From an uncultured Prevotellaceae bacterium (GTDB lineage: Bacteria; Bacteroidota; Bacteroidia; Bacteroidales; Bacteroidaceae): a stretch of 64,000 nucleotides of DNA. Below the pieces are notes generated by a model. That model was not told where the DNA came from and did not search any database. It worked only from the letters and a program-made list of their open reading frames with translations. This document shows, one piece after another, positions 10,002 to 21,588 of this stretch. The position numbers and the translations under genes are program-made. The stretch covers positions 265,979 to 329,978 of the forward strand of contig ONMR01000001.1 of NCBI GenBank assembly GCA_900318995.1. The letters are read 5' to 3'. How positions within the stretch are numbered: the stretch's first letter is position 1; every line of letters starts with the position of its first letter.

Positions 10002-11213
10002 ATGAACCAGGATATTAAGGATTTTGAGGAGAATGAGATCCTGCCGTTTGACTTTCCGACGGAGTCGCGCAAGATAATCAAAGTGATCGGTGTCGGTGGC
10101 GGAGGCGGCAATGCTGTAAAGAACATGTATCGCGAAGGTATCCACGATGTGGTGTTTGTTATCGCCAATACCGACCAGCAGGCACTGGCAGACTCCGAGA
10201 TACCCATTAAACTGCAGCTGGGACGCCAGACTACCAATGGCTTGGGTGCCGGAAATGACCCTGAGGTGGCGCGTAAGGCCGCCGAAGAGAGTATAGAGGA
10301 CATCAAGGCTCAGTTCAAGGACGATACCCAAATGGTTTTCATAACAGCCGGTATGGGCGGCGGAACCGGAACCGGCGCAGCTCCTGTGATAGCCAGATGT
10401 GCAAAAGAGTGCGGAATGCTGACTGTCGGAATAGTTACCATCCCGTTCAAATTCGAGATGCGCCCCAAAATCAAACAGGCGCTTAAGGGAGTGCGTGAGA
10501 TGTCACAGCATGTGGATGCCCTGCTTGTCATAAGCAATGAAAAACTGCTTGAGATTTATCCCGACAAGAGCGTGGCTACCGGATTCAAGCATGTTGACGA
10601 GACTCTGACCACGGCTACCAAGAGTATTGCTGAGCTTATTACATGTCACGGTATAATCAATCTGGATTTCCGTGATGTCAAGAAGATACTGAGCAAAGGT
10701 GGCGTAGCAATAATGAGTACCGGTGTGGCCAAAGGTGAAAACCGCGTGAATCAGGCTTTTGATGCCGCACTCAAGTCTCCGCTTCTGTATAACAACGACA
10801 TCCATAAATCAAAGAAGATACTCTTCAATATCTATCAGAGTACACAAGCTGAACATCAGCTCATGCTGGATGAGATGAATGAGGTCCGTCACTTTATGGA
10901 TAAGTTTGAGGATAAGAACATAGAGGTAATATGGGGCCTTGCAAATGATGATACCCTTACGGACGAGGTCAAGATTACGGTGCTTGCTACGGGATTCGGC
11001 ATTGAGAGTATCCCGATGATGGAAGATGAAGAGGAGACAGACAGGGTGATAGAGAATATTTACGGCGGCCGTATCAACAAACGTCAGCTCTATCTGTATG
11101 AACTGTCCGATGACGATCTTGATAATGATGCGCTTGTAGATTCCATTGAATCATCTCCGTCATACCTGCGCAATTCCGTAGGACTTGCCGAAATAAAGTC
11201 CCTTAGAGCCTAA
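10002..11213 (+). CDS. ftsZ: Cell division tubulin-like GTPase FtsZ
   Basis: FtsZ polymerises into the division ring. The tubulin signature [10 protein letters not shown] is at about residues 119-128, and the catalytic T7-loop residues lie in [11 protein letters not shown] (about 220-230). The C-terminal tail is short (403 residues in total) but ends in [12 protein letters not shown], which fits the conserved C-terminal peptide that binds FtsA. It is the last gene of the division cluster. Its stop codon overlaps the stop codon of convergent recO, and no terminator hairpin is visible between them. Confidence 0.97.
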   Translation: MNQDIKDFEENEILPFDFPTESRKIIKVIGVGGGGGNAVKNMYREGIHDVVFVIANTDQQALADSEIPIKLQLGRQTTNGLGAGNDPEVARKAAEESIEDIKAQFKDDTQMVFITAGMGGGTGTGAAPVIARCAKECGMLTVGIVTIPFKFEMRPKIKQALKGVREMSQHVDALLVISNEKLLEIYPDKSVATGFKHVDETLTTATKSIAELITCHGIINLDFRDVKKILSKGGVAIMSTGVAKGENRVNQAFDAALKSPLLYNNDIHKSKKILFNIYQSTQAEHQLMLDEMNEVRHFMDKFEDKNIEVIWGLANDDTLTDEVKITVLATGFGIESIPMMEDEEETDRVIENIYGGRINKRQLYLYELSDDDLDNDALVDSIESSPSYLRNSVGLAEIKSLRA

Positions 11214-11938
11214 TCAAATACAGCCTCAAGGACTTGGATAGACTTGAGTACCGGGAATGCCGGAACATGCAGTCTGAACCAGTTGTTGAGTGCGTTGAGT
11301 AACAGTACGCGTTCCTGACCGGTCAGGGGCGCGTCTTTTATATCATCAAAACCAGACGTCATAAGCAGATGGAGCTTATATGACAACCGGGAATCTATCC
11401 AGTCGGAGTGTGTGGGCTCAAGATTGCTGAAGCATCCCTCTCTCAGGTCCAATACACATCCCGGGCTATAGTCATCGGCATTGGGGCATACACCGGTGTA
11501 CGATGCTGTGCCTATCATGAAAGCTATGTGGAAATTGGCATAACTGCCTTCTGCGGCTTCATCCAGCCATCTGACAGATTCCGATATATAGCGGAACAAC
11601 TGCGGGTTATCCTGCTCACCCTTAAGTGCGTAAGTCAGGAATTCCGACAGGAACAACGCTATGGCGCTTTTAAAGGGATTTCCGGGTATATCGCTGTACG
11701 GTGAGCTGTTCTTTATATCCTTTATGTGCTGTAGTGATTCGGTGGGAACAAACTCAGCCTGGAACTCCAACTGTGTAAGAGGCTGCAGCAGCGTGTTCCG
11801 TGCTGCGTTCTTGCTGTTGCCCGACAAAAACCATATAAATGGTACCATACCGTGCCGGTTGGTAAATATATGGGCTACGCTTGTCCTGTCGTTATGACGG
11901 ACCGAACCTATCATTATACCTCTTTCAGGTTCCCACAT
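11210..11938 (-). CDS. recO: DNA repair protein RecO
   Basis: RecO helps RecR load RecA on SSB-coated single-strand DNA. The 242-residue product starts with an OB-fold-like region (ERGIMIGSVRHNDRTSVAHI, the usual RecO opening) followed by a helical C-terminal domain. I start at the ATG at 11938 because residues upstream in the open frame read through the tRNA-Glu gene and match nothing. The zinc cysteines of some RecO proteins are not obvious. Position next to tRNA-Glu, rpsT and gyrB is a common arrangement in Bacteroidales. Sequence divergence of RecO makes this less certain than the neighbours. Confidence 0.85.
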   Translation of the reverse strand: MWEPERGIMIGSVRHNDRTSVAHIFTNRHGMVPFIWFLSGNSKNAARNTLLQPLTQLEFQAEFVPTESLQHIKDIKNSSPYSDIPGNPFKSAIALFLSEFLTYALKGEQDNPQLFRYISESVRWLDEAAEGSYANFHIAFMIGTASYTGVCPNADDYSPGCVLDLREGCFSNLEPTHSDWIDSRLSYKLHLLMTSGFDDIKDAPLTGQERVLLLNALNNWFRLHVPAFPVLKSIQVLEAVFD

Positions 11939-12019
11939 ATGAGAGTCAGGCTTTTGTCTTTGACTTAGCGAAGATATAAAAAAATAATGGAGAAAGTTTG
12001 CCGTTTGGAAAAATGTAAC

Positions 12020-12027
12020 TACTTTTG
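12020..12027 (+). promoter_or_regulatory. Promoter -7 box for tRNA-Glu and rpsT
   Basis: TACTTTTG matches the Bacteroidetes -7 consensus TAnnTTTG. A TTTG at 11997-12000 is placed 19 bases upstream, as expected of the -33 element. The transcript would run through tRNA-Glu into rpsT. Confidence 0.75.
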
Positions 12028-12071
12028 CATCCGCTTTATAGGGCAGCCTCCAAGAGGCTACCGGGAAGGAT

Positions 12072-12143
12072 GGCGCGTTCGTATATCGGCTAGTACTCAA
12101 GATTTTCATTCTTGCAAGATGAGTTCGACTCTCATACGCGCTA
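12072..12143 (+). tRNA. tRNA-Glu (anticodon UUC)
   Basis: The cloverleaf can be drawn by eye. Acceptor arms GGCGCGT and ACGCGCT pair with one G-U. The D stem is GTAT/GTAC. The anticodon stem CAAGA/TCTTG encloses the loop TTTTCAT with anticodon TTC. The T arm is ATGAG-TTCGACT-CTCAT. The discriminator is A at 12143, followed by encoded CA. It precedes rpsT by 32 bases. Confidence 0.92.
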
Positions 12144-12175
12144 CAAAGTGATAACAAATAAATAATTGATTTATA

Positions 12176-12430
12176 ATGGCAAACCACAAATCAGCCTTGA
12201 AGGCTATCAGAAAGAGCGAGAAGAGAAGACTTCACAACCGTTATTATGCAAAGACAATGCGTAATGCAGTTCGTCAGCTTCGCGCCATGACCAACAAGGA
12301 GGAGGCCGTTGCAACCTATCCTAAGGTTCAGAAGCTTCTTGATAAGCTGGCCAAGACCAAGCTCATCCACAAGAACAAGGCCGCTAACCTCAAGTCAAAG
12401 CTCTGCGCTCACATCGCTAAGCTCGCTTAA
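12176..12430 (+). CDS. rpsT: 30S ribosomal protein S20
   Basis: S20 is a small, basic, helical primary binding protein of 16S rRNA. The 84-residue product begins [18 protein letters not shown] and shows the S20 pattern of two long lysine/arginine-rich helices, ending with [17 protein letters not shown]. Length fits the family. It is probably cotranscribed with the tRNA-Glu just upstream and is followed by a strong two-way terminator. Confidence 0.97.
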   Translation: MANHKSALKAIRKSEKRRLHNRYYAKTMRNAVRQLRAMTNKEEAVATYPKVQKLLDKLAKTKLIHKNKAANLKSKLCAHIAKLA

Positions 12431-12458
12431 TAGTAAGTACGCTTATGGTAAAAAAAAT

Positions 12459-12482
12459 AGGTTGGTTCTGCAGAACCAACCT
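12459..12482. terminator. Bidirectional terminator between rpsT and gyrB
   Basis: AGGTTGGTTCTG is followed at once by its exact complement, a 24-base perfect palindrome flanked by an A-run on the left and a T-run on the right. It can stop rpsT and the convergent gyrB. Confidence 0.85.
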
Positions 12483-12490
12483 TTTTTGTT

Positions 12491-14500
<2,010 letters not shown>

Positions 14501-14560
14501 TTAAAAATTGTATTTTTCAATATAAATGTCCTTATATACGTATTTGTTTTGTCTTTTTTG

Positions 14561-14568
14561 TATTTTTG
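14561..14568 (+). promoter_or_regulatory. Promoter -7 box of the XRE-cupin/ligase operon
   Basis: TATTTTTG lies 41 bases before the ATG at 14610. Between them, at 14590-14603, is a small palindrome TGTAT-ATTA-ATACA that could be an operator for the XRE regulator. In such AT-rich DNA a five-base arm can also be chance. Confidence 0.6.
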
Positions 14569-14609
14569 CAGCAAAATGTATAATTAACCTGTATATTAAT
14601 ACAAAATAT

Positions 14610-15185
14610 ATGAAAAGCAAAGTACAGGTCGGAAAGAAAATCCGCTCCCTGAGAGAATCAAAACAGATGGAGATTGAGGTGCTGGCAGAACGTGCCCAGT
14701 TACCATTGGAACAGGTTAAAGCTATTGAGAACGACGGACCTCTTCCGGGCCTGGCACCCCTTATTAAGATAGCCCGTGTGCTGGGCGTCAGGCTTGGCAC
14801 ATTTCTGGATGACCAGCAGAGCGTGGGCGCTGTGGTAAGCCGCCATGAAGAAGAGCGTGAAAGCGTCCGTTTCTCAAACCATGGTTCTGAAGGTCATGAG
14901 AATATGATATACCATTCTCTGTCCGAGGGTAAGGATAACCGTCATCTGGAACCTTTCGTGATTGACATCCTTCCGGCCGAGGACCCCAAGTTTGATCTGT
15001 CCACACATGAAGGTGAGGAGTTTATCTACGTTCTTGAAGGATATGTCGAGATAAACTACGGTAAGAACACCTATGTTTTGGAGAAAGGCGACAGCATATA
15101 CTACGATTCAATCGTAAAACATCATGTACACGGCTACAACGGCCAGAAAGCACGTATCCTAGCCGTAGTTTATACACCAATCTGA
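14610..15185 (+). CDS. XRE-family regulator with C-terminal cupin domain
   Basis: This is a predicted cytoplasmic transcription regulator of 191 residues. Residues about 8-65 form an XRE-type helix-turn-helix ([24 protein letters not shown] and following), and residues about 115-190 a cupin ([33 protein letters not shown]). Proteins of this build sense a small ligand through the cupin. The start is the ATG after the promoter at 14561. It is the first gene of an operon in which it alternates with acyl-CoA ligases: 4 bases separate it from the next gene. The ligand is unknown, though the neighbours suggest an acyl or aryl acid or its CoA ester. Confidence 0.9.
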   Translation: MKSKVQVGKKIRSLRESKQMEIEVLAERAQLPLEQVKAIENDGPLPGLAPLIKIARVLGVRLGTFLDDQQSVGAVVSRHEEERESVRFSNHGSEGHENMIYHSLSEGKDNRHLEPFVIDILPAEDPKFDLSTHEGEEFIYVLEGYVEINYGKNTYVLEKGDSIYYDSIVKHHVHGYNGQKARILAVVYTPI

Positions 15186-15189
15186 CATT

Positions 15190-16842
15190 ATGCCTGAACT
15201 TTCGGAAAAGACTCTGGGCGATTATCTTGAGCATTGGGCCAAGGTTTCGCCTGACAGGGAATATATCGTTTATTCGGACCGTGACCTGCGTTTTACCTGG
15301 AAGCAGTTCAATGAGAGGGTCGACGACATGGCCAGGGGTCTGATAGCCATCGGCGTGACAAAGGGAACCCATGTGGGTCTATGGGCCCAGAATGTGCCCG
15401 ACTGGCTTACTTTTCTCTATGCATGCGCCAAGATCGGCGCCGTGTGCATAACGGTAAATACCAATTACAAACAGAATGAGCTGGAGTATCTGTGCAAGGA
15501 CTCCGATATGCACACACTCTGCCTTACCGACGGCACTTGGGAGAGCAGTTATGTGGACATGGCCTATACCATGCTGCCGGAGCTTCGCGAATGTCAGCGC
15601 GGACATCTGGAGAGCAAGCGTTTCCCAAAGCTTAAGAATGTGGTTTATATAGGTCAGGAGAAGTATCGCGGTATGTACAATACCGCCGAGATACTCCTTC
15701 TGGGTGAGAATACCGATGATGATGAGTTCCTGCGCCTGCGCAGGTCCGTAACCTGTCATGACGTTGTCAACATGCAATACACATCCGGTACCACGGGCTT
15801 TCCCAAGGGCGTAATGCTTACTCACTATAATATCGCCAATGACGGCTTCCTGACCGGTGAGCACATGAAATTCACGCAGGATGACAAGCTTTGCGTCTGT
15901 GTACCTCTGTTCCACTGTTTCGGAGTGGTGCTGGCAACAATGAACTGCCTGACCCATGGCTGTACCGAGGTTGTGGTGGAGCGTTTTGACCCGTTGGTGA
16001 CGTTGGCCTCAGTGCATAAGGAGCGCTGTACCGCCCTGTACGGAGTGCCCACCATGTTTATAGCCGAACTGAACCACCCCATGTTCGATATGTTTGACCT
16101 TACATGCCTGCGTACCGGTATCATGGCCGGATCTCTTTGTCCTATTGAACTGATGCGTAAGGTTGAGGATAAGATGCACTTGCGAGTGACCAGCGTATAC
16201 GGCCTTACCGAGTCATCTCCGGGAATGAGCCAGACACGTATAGACGATCCCGACGAGGTGCGCTATACCACAGTGGGCCGTGACTACGAGTTCGTGGATG
16301 TCAAGGTGCTGGACCCTGAGACAAATAAGGAGGTTCCCGCAGGAGTTCAGGGGGAGATGTGCTGCAAGGGATTCAATGTGATGAAAGGTTATTACAAGAA
16401 TCCCAAGGCCACTGCCGAGGTAATAGACAGCAACGGCTATCTGCATTCAGGTGACCTGGGTATAATGGATGAGAACGGCAACTACCGTATAACCGGCCGT
16501 ATCAAGGATATGATCATACGCGGTGGTGAGAATATATATCCGCGTGAGATAGAGGAGTTTCTTTATCATCTGCCCGGCGTGCGTGACGTCCAGGTGGCCG
16601 GAGTACCTTCCAAAAAATACGGAGAGGAGGTAGGCGCATTCATAATTGCCGAAGAAGGGGCCGCTCTGACAGAGGACGTGGTGCGTGATTACTGCCGCGG
16701 CAAGATAGCCCGCTACAAGATACCGAAATATGTATTCTTTGTAAAGGAATATCCCCTTACCGGCAGTGGAAAGATTCAGAAATTCAAGCTTCGCGAGCTT
16801 AGCCTCAAGCTTTGTGAAGAGCAGGGAATAGAAGTGATTTGA
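15190..16842 (+). CDS. AMP-dependent acyl-CoA ligase, FadD-like
   Basis: An ANL-superfamily enzyme that activates a carboxylic acid to its acyl-AMP and then acyl-CoA. The 550-residue protein has the phosphate loop [11 protein letters not shown] (about residues 197-207), the A5 motif [10 protein letters not shown], the hinge [20 protein letters not shown] and the C-terminal catalytic lysine in [12 protein letters not shown]. All key motifs are intact. The overall pattern resembles medium- or long-chain fatty acid ligases. The true substrate cannot be told from sequence. The next regulator gene starts one base after its stop. Confidence 0.9.
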   Translation: MPELSEKTLGDYLEHWAKVSPDREYIVYSDRDLRFTWKQFNERVDDMARGLIAIGVTKGTHVGLWAQNVPDWLTFLYACAKIGAVCITVNTNYKQNELEYLCKDSDMHTLCLTDGTWESSYVDMAYTMLPELRECQRGHLESKRFPKLKNVVYIGQEKYRGMYNTAEILLLGENTDDDEFLRLRRSVTCHDVVNMQYTSGTTGFPKGVMLTHYNIANDGFLTGEHMKFTQDDKLCVCVPLFHCFGVVLATMNCLTHGCTEVVVERFDPLVTLASVHKERCTALYGVPTMFIAELNHPMFDMFDLTCLRTGIMAGSLCPIELMRKVEDKMHLRVTSVYGLTESSPGMSQTRIDDPDEVRYTTVGRDYEFVDVKVLDPETNKEVPAGVQGEMCCKGFNVMKGYYKNPKATAEVIDSNGYLHSGDLGIMDENGNYRITGRIKDMIIRGGENIYPREIEEFLYHLPGVRDVQVAGVPSKKYGEEVGAFIIAEEGAALTEDVVRDYCRGKIARYKIPKYVFFVKEYPLTGSGKIQKFKLRELSLKLCEEQGIEVI

Positions 16843-16843
16843 T

Positions 16844-17401
16844 ATGGAAATAAACGAACAAATAAAACAGATGGCCATGCGCCTGCGCGGACTCCGCGAG
16901 GATTTGGACATGACCGTAGAGGAGGTGGCATCCAAGTGTGGAATCACCCCAGATGAACTGAAACGCTACGAGTCAGGGGAATCGGATATCCCCATGAATT
17001 TCCTTTGCAATGCTGCCGCAGTGCTGGGGGTTGAGCCTCTTGAGCTGTTTGCCGGCGACTCACCCAACATGACAAGCTACTGGCTGGTCCGCAAGGGTAA
17101 AGGTCCGGTAATTGAACGTCAGAAAGCCTATAAGTATCAGGCACTTGCCATGGGATTCAAACACGCCAAGGCATCTCCGTTCATTGTGACCGTTGACCCT
17201 AAGATGGAGGAGCATATGCATCTCAATTCACATGAAGGTCAGGAATTCAACCTGGTGCTTAAGGGAACCCTGCTGTTGAGCATCGGCGGCAAGGAGTTGG
17301 TCCTGAACCCCGGGGACAGCATTTATTTTGATGCCACCCAACCTCACGGAATGAAAGCGCTTAACGGAGAACCTGCCCGTTTCTTTGCAATTATAGTTTG
17401 A
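16844..17401 (+). CDS. Second XRE-family regulator with cupin domain
   Basis: A 185-residue protein with the same layout as the product of 14610-15185: N-terminal helix-turn-helix (LRGLREDLDMTVEEVASKCG) and C-terminal cupin (HEGQEFNLVLKGTLLLSIGG, GDSIYFDATQPHGM). The two are clearly related but diverged. It starts one base after the first ligase and ends five bases before the second, so translation is probably coupled. Whether the two regulators act on one promoter or sense different acyl compounds is not shown. Confidence 0.9.
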   Translation: MEINEQIKQMAMRLRGLREDLDMTVEEVASKCGITPDELKRYESGESDIPMNFLCNAAAVLGVEPLELFAGDSPNMTSYWLVRKGKGPVIERQKAYKYQALAMGFKHAKASPFIVTVDPKMEEHMHLNSHEGQEFNLVLKGTLLLSIGGKELVLNPGDSIYFDATQPHGMKALNGEPARFFAIIV

Positions 17402-17406
17402 TTTTT

Positions 17407-19074
17407 ATGCTTGAAAAATACTTACGGAAAGTAGAGTTTGACTCACTTGAGGATTTCCTTGACAATTTTGAGATAATAGTACCTGAGAATTTCAACTTCG
17501 GCTATGACGTGGTTGACGAATGGGCCCGCACCGATCCGGATAAGCTGGCATTGCTGTGGACTAATGACGAAGGTGAGGAACACCGCTATACTTTTGCCGA
17601 CATAAAACGCAAATCGGATCAGGTGGCCTCATTCTATCAGTCATTGGGAATAGGCCGTGGGGACTGCGTCATGATGATGCTCAAACGCCGTGCCGAGTTC
17701 TGGTTTTCGATAGTTGCCCTGCATAAACTGGGCGCAGTGGCTATTCCGGCCACACATCTTCTAACACCCAAAGACCTTATTTACAGAGCCAACTCGGCAC
17801 AGATCAAGATGATTGTATCTGCCGATGAGCCTATCATGATACAACATGTCAACGACTGCCTTAAGGATGCACCATCGGTCAAGGTCCTGGTGGCTACCGG
17901 GTCATACAACAAGGATGGCTGGCACAGCATGGATGAGGGCATGAGGAATGCGCCTGAGTTTGTACGTCCTGCCCATGTCAATGACAATCATGACATATCG
18001 TTGCTCTACTTTACTTCCGGCTCAAGCGGTAACCCCAAGATGGTAGCCCACAATTTCTTATACCCGTTGGGGCACATCGTGACTGCCAGGTACTGGCATA
18101 ACGTCAATGAAAACAGCTTGCATCTTACTGTGGCCGATACCGGCTGGGGCAAGGCTGTCTGGGGTAAACTTTACGGACAATGGCTGTCCGGCGCGGCCGT
18201 ATTCGTTTACGACCATGAAAAGTTTACGCCGGCCAATATCCTGGCGGCAATGTCCAAGTATAAGGTTACATCATTCTGCGCTCCTCCCACAATCTACCGT
18301 TATCTTATTCGTGAAGACTTGAGCCAGTATGACCTGAGTGCCCTGAAATACTGCACGACTGCAGGCGAACCGCTGAATCCCAGCGTGTTTGAATTCTGGA
18401 AGGAGCATACAGGACTTGATATCCATGAAGGATTCGGCCAGACAGAAACGGCCATGACAATAGGTACATTCCCATGGATGAAACCCAAACCCGGATCTCT
18501 GGGCGTTCCCAATCCGGCATATGACATGGACCTGCTTACAAATGACGGACGTTCGGCCGAGGACGGTGAGAGCGGTGAGATTATCCTGCATACCGACAAG
18601 CGCATTCCGCTTGGCCTGTTCGAGGAGTACTACCATAATCCGGAACTGACCAGGACCGTCCACAATAACGGAATTTATCATACAGGTGATGTGGCTTGGC
18701 GTGACAGTGACGGCTACTACTGGTTTGTGGGCCGTACTGATGACGTAATCAAGAGTTCGGGTTACCGTATAGGACCGTTTGAGGTGGAGAGCGCCCTGAT
18801 GACACATCCAGCAGTTGTGGAGTGTGCCGTAACCGGTGTTCCGGACGAGGTCCGCGGCCAGGTGGTCAAGGCCACTATCATACTGTCCAAGGAGTATCGT
18901 GACTATCCTGACAAGGAGGCTCTGGTCAAGGAGATACAGAATCATGTCAAAAAAGTATCGGCTCCGTACAAGTACCCGCGTGTGGTGGAATTCGTGGATG
19001 AGTTGCCCAAAACAATAAGCGGCAAAATCCGACGGGTGGAAATCCGCGACAGGGATGCACAGAAAAACGCTTGA
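17407..19074 (+). CDS. AMP-dependent acyl-CoA ligase, acetyl/medium-chain type
   Basis: The second ANL-superfamily enzyme of the operon, 555 residues. It has the phosphate loop YFTSGSSGNPK, the A5 region HEGFGQTETAMT, the hinge WFVGRTDDVIKSSGYRIGP and the C-terminal catalytic lysine in TISGKIRRVEIR. The pattern is closer to acetyl-CoA synthetase and medium-chain (MACS) ligases than to the first ligase. The start is the ATG at 17407; a TTG nine bases earlier is less likely. The gene ends inside a hairpin terminator. Confidence 0.88.
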   Translation: MLEKYLRKVEFDSLEDFLDNFEIIVPENFNFGYDVVDEWARTDPDKLALLWTNDEGEEHRYTFADIKRKSDQVASFYQSLGIGRGDCVMMMLKRRAEFWFSIVALHKLGAVAIPATHLLTPKDLIYRANSAQIKMIVSADEPIMIQHVNDCLKDAPSVKVLVATGSYNKDGWHSMDEGMRNAPEFVRPAHVNDNHDISLLYFTSGSSGNPKMVAHNFLYPLGHIVTARYWHNVNENSLHLTVADTGWGKAVWGKLYGQWLSGAAVFVYDHEKFTPANILAAMSKYKVTSFCAPPTIYRYLIREDLSQYDLSALKYCTTAGEPLNPSVFEFWKEHTGLDIHEGFGQTETAMTIGTFPWMKPKPGSLGVPNPAYDMDLLTNDGRSAEDGESGEIILHTDKRIPLGLFEEYYHNPELTRTVHNNGIYHTGDVAWRDSDGYYWFVGRTDDVIKSSGYRIGPFEVESALMTHPAVVECAVTGVPDEVRGQVVKATIILSKEYRDYPDKEALVKEIQNHVKKVSAPYKYPRVVEFVDELPKTISGKIRRVEIRDRDAQKNA

Positions 19075-19088
19075 AAAGGCGTTTTTTT
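19063..19088 (+). terminator. Terminator of the regulator/ligase operon
   Basis: AAAAACGC and GCGTTTTT pair over eight bases with an eight-base loop and further T residues. It overlaps the stop codon of the second ligase. Confidence 0.65.
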
Positions 19089-19122
19089 TATATGTTTTTA
19101 TTATAATATTAATTAATTAAGT

Positions 19123-19130
19123 TATCTTTG
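19123..19130 (+). promoter_or_regulatory. Promoter -7 box of the surface lipoprotein/OmpA operon
   Basis: TATCTTTG fits the Bacteroidetes consensus. It leaves a leader of about 85 bases before the ATG at 19220, longer than at most promoters in this window. Long AT-rich leaders are common for strongly expressed outer membrane genes in this order. Confidence 0.65.
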
Positions 19131-19219
19131 CGCCTTGAAAGTTGCATAGGTTTTATGCCGAATTGCGATTTCCGACATTGTAACAAATGTTAATCCAATT
19201 AAATATTAATCTCAAAGCA

Positions 19220-21559
19220 ATGAAAAAAAGGCTTTTATGTAGTTTTTTAATTGCCATTTCCGTGACGGGTTTGGCATTGGTGAGTTCTTGTAAGGACTAT
19301 GATGATTATTCTGACTTGAGGACTCAGAGTAAGATTGACCACACTCAGATGTGGAATGCAATCAACGGAAACACAAAATCAATCGACAGTTTGCGCGCCA
19401 GACTTGATACTCTCAAGATGTGCGAAGTGAATTGCGACTCTCTCAAAAAAGTAATTGACACATTGACAAATGATGTCAGGAATCTGATTGACACCATCGC
19501 CGGTGATTCAAATTCAGTTCTCGGAAGATTCAATCTCCTGAGCCAGAAGGTAAATGCAGTTAAGGGTACTGCCGATTCTGCAAAACAGTACAATGACTCA
19601 ATCGACACCGTCATAACCAGAATGAGGCATGAGCTTGACAGCATCATGAAGATTGCCGATTATGACACTGTTCCTCTGTTTGATTCAGTAAAGGTTCTCA
19701 AGAAGAGCATTCACGAGGTGGATTCAGTTCTGCACGTCTACATTGACTCAATCCGTTACAACTCCCGCAGAATCGATACAGTCAACTGGCGTGTCGACAC
19801 TCTCGAGATGAGAATCGATACACTCAAGCGTCGTATTGACACTCTCGAGTGGCGCGTTGATACTCTGGAGCAGAGGGTTGACAGCCTGATGGATGCAGAG
19901 AGAAGGCGTATCACCAGCCTCTATGTTCAGGGTACGGTTAATCCCACATTCGGTTCATTCGCACTTCCCATGGGAATCCGCTCAAATATCCTGAGCTGCT
20001 ACTATGGTGAGGCTCTGAACAATGTTACATTCCCTGCAACAGCCAATGACGCAGACCTGAGCGCAGTGCTCGATCCCGGTATGGAGTTGTCAGCAGCAGA
20101 ACTTGCAGTTATCGGTACACCTACCCAGACTTCAATCTCACAGGGTAACACCATCATCAGCGATTCTGCCAACAACGCAGGCCGCATATTCCTGACAATC
20201 AACCCCAATGAGGTTCAGATTGACTCAACCTACAAGTTCTATTTCGTGAACAGCCTTGGCGATTCAACACCAGTTGTGTTTGATACTCTCAAACCTTCAC
20301 AGGAGAAACTCACATTCGGACTCTCCAACCGTGCAGCCGCCAATACCGGTTTCTATGAGGCTGGAATCAAGATTGAGGAGAGCGCAGCAAGCCAGCTTGC
20401 ACCTAACTTCTCAGTAACCAAGGATCAGCTCAAGAATATCGCAAAGGATGTTATTGATTACAAGGACGGCTTCAATCTGTCAGGTATAGCAGGTGCAGTG
20501 TTCAAACTTGCAGAGACATCACTTGATGCCAATGCAGTAAGGGTAGAGTGGACAGACAGCATGGGCGACCACAGCGTAACATCACAGTATGATGTAGCTG
20601 TAACAGCCATCCAGCCTCTGTCATATTCAGCAGGTCAGGGCATCGGTACTTCTCGCAGACTGCCCACCATCAGCCCGCTGACCGAACTGTCAATATCCAA
20701 GCCTTCATTCACTCCTATCAATCTGAATGACATAACATTCACAGTTGACGGCACTCTTGCCCATATATCATTCGGTACAGTGTCTATATCATCAGCCGGA
20801 GTGATCAGTGTTGACATCTATATGCCAGACCATGTGGATGGTTCGGGTAATATCATAAATGCAACAGTTCCTACAACATACACTGTTGATGGTATTGCTG
20901 GAGTCCTGACTGATGTTGAGACAGCATTTAACGGTAAAGTAGTTGAATGGCAGACTGGTGTAAACAATGCCATTGACAACATAATGAATCAGATCAAGAC
21001 TCAGGTTGAGAATCTTGTAAAGAACCAGATTGCAGGTAAACTGAACACTGAGATTGACAAGATGCTTGAGAGTGTCAAGAATTCAATCAACAACTCACTG
21101 AGCGGATACAACAGCTACTTCAGCAAAATGAATTCACTCATCAGCCGCATCAACGCAGTTACCAGCCGTATCAACAGCAAACTTGACCTGGATGTAAATG
21201 CAATTCTGCAGCCTGTTATCCTGTATGAGGCCAGTGACGGTTCATTCCACCCAATGAGTAATGATCCCGCTCATCCTTCAACATTCACAGCTGCAGGTGG
21301 CGGTATAGTTCTCTACCCCACTTCTTACACAGGTGAGCTTCTGGCTCCTGCATATCAGAAGTTCATTGCAGTTGTTGATGGTCCTGGTGTAGCTGTTTCC
21401 AACATCAACAGTGGTGAGTACTACAATACTCCTATAGACGGTAAGCGTTATGCTATCCCGTTTGCTCCTACAACAACTGGTACATACACAATCTACTACA
21501 GTGCTGTTGACTACTCAGGTGTGGTTACCGCACAGAGATTCTATGTTACAGTTGAGTGA
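19220..21559 (+). CDS. Large coiled-coil surface lipoprotein, function unknown
   Basis: A 779-residue lipoprotein not assigned to a named family. The signal peptide ends in the lipobox LVSSC (Cys24), followed by KDYDD, which fits the acidic export signal for surface lipoproteins of Bacteroidetes. Residues about 35-230 are coiled coil. Within them, residues 184-224 are six exact heptads of the form RxDTLxx. A beta-rich middle follows, then a second helical stretch (about 565-670), and a C-terminal Ig-like domain of about 100 residues. Serine is mostly TCA and alanine often GCA, unlike the GCC-rich neighbours, which may reflect strong expression. It is followed 29 bases later by an OmpA-like gene and probably shares its transcript, so a stalk or tether between surface and envelope is a reasonable guess. 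Confidence 0.85.
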   Translation: MKKRLLCSFLIAISVTGLALVSSCKDYDDYSDLRTQSKIDHTQMWNAINGNTKSIDSLRARLDTLKMCEVNCDSLKKVIDTLTNDVRNLIDTIAGDSNSVLGRFNLLSQKVNAVKGTADSAKQYNDSIDTVITRMRHELDSIMKIADYDTVPLFDSVKVLKKSIHEVDSVLHVYIDSIRYNSRRIDTVNWRVDTLEMRIDTLKRRIDTLEWRVDTLEQRVDSLMDAERRRITSLYVQGTVNPTFGSFALPMGIRSNILSCYYGEALNNVTFPATANDADLSAVLDPGMELSAAELAVIGTPTQTSISQGNTIISDSANNAGRIFLTINPNEVQIDSTYKFYFVNSLGDSTPVVFDTLKPSQEKLTFGLSNRAAANTGFYEAGIKIEESAASQLAPNFSVTKDQLKNIAKDVIDYKDGFNLSGIAGAVFKLAETSLDANAVRVEWTDSMGDHSVTSQYDVAVTAIQPLSYSAGQGIGTSRRLPTISPLTELSISKPSFTPINLNDITFTVDGTLAHISFGTVSISSAGVISVDIYMPDHVDGSGNIINATVPTTYTVDGIAGVLTDVETAFNGKVVEWQTGVNNAIDNIMNQIKTQVENLVKNQIAGKLNTEIDKMLESVKNSINNSLSGYNSYFSKMNSLISRINAVTSRINSKLDLDVNAILQPVILYEASDGSFHPMSNDPAHPSTFTAAGGGIVLYPTSYTGELLAPAYQKFIAVVDGPGVAVSNINSGEYYNTPIDGKRYAIPFAPTTTGTYTIYYSAVDYSGVVTAQRFYVTVE

Positions 21560-21588
21560 TTTCAGGAACCTAAAATGATTATTGGACA

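Noticed and set aside
11939-12187. A longer N-terminus for recO reaching to 12187
   Set aside because: It reads through the tRNA-Glu gene and its promoter on the other strand, and the added residues match no RecO.
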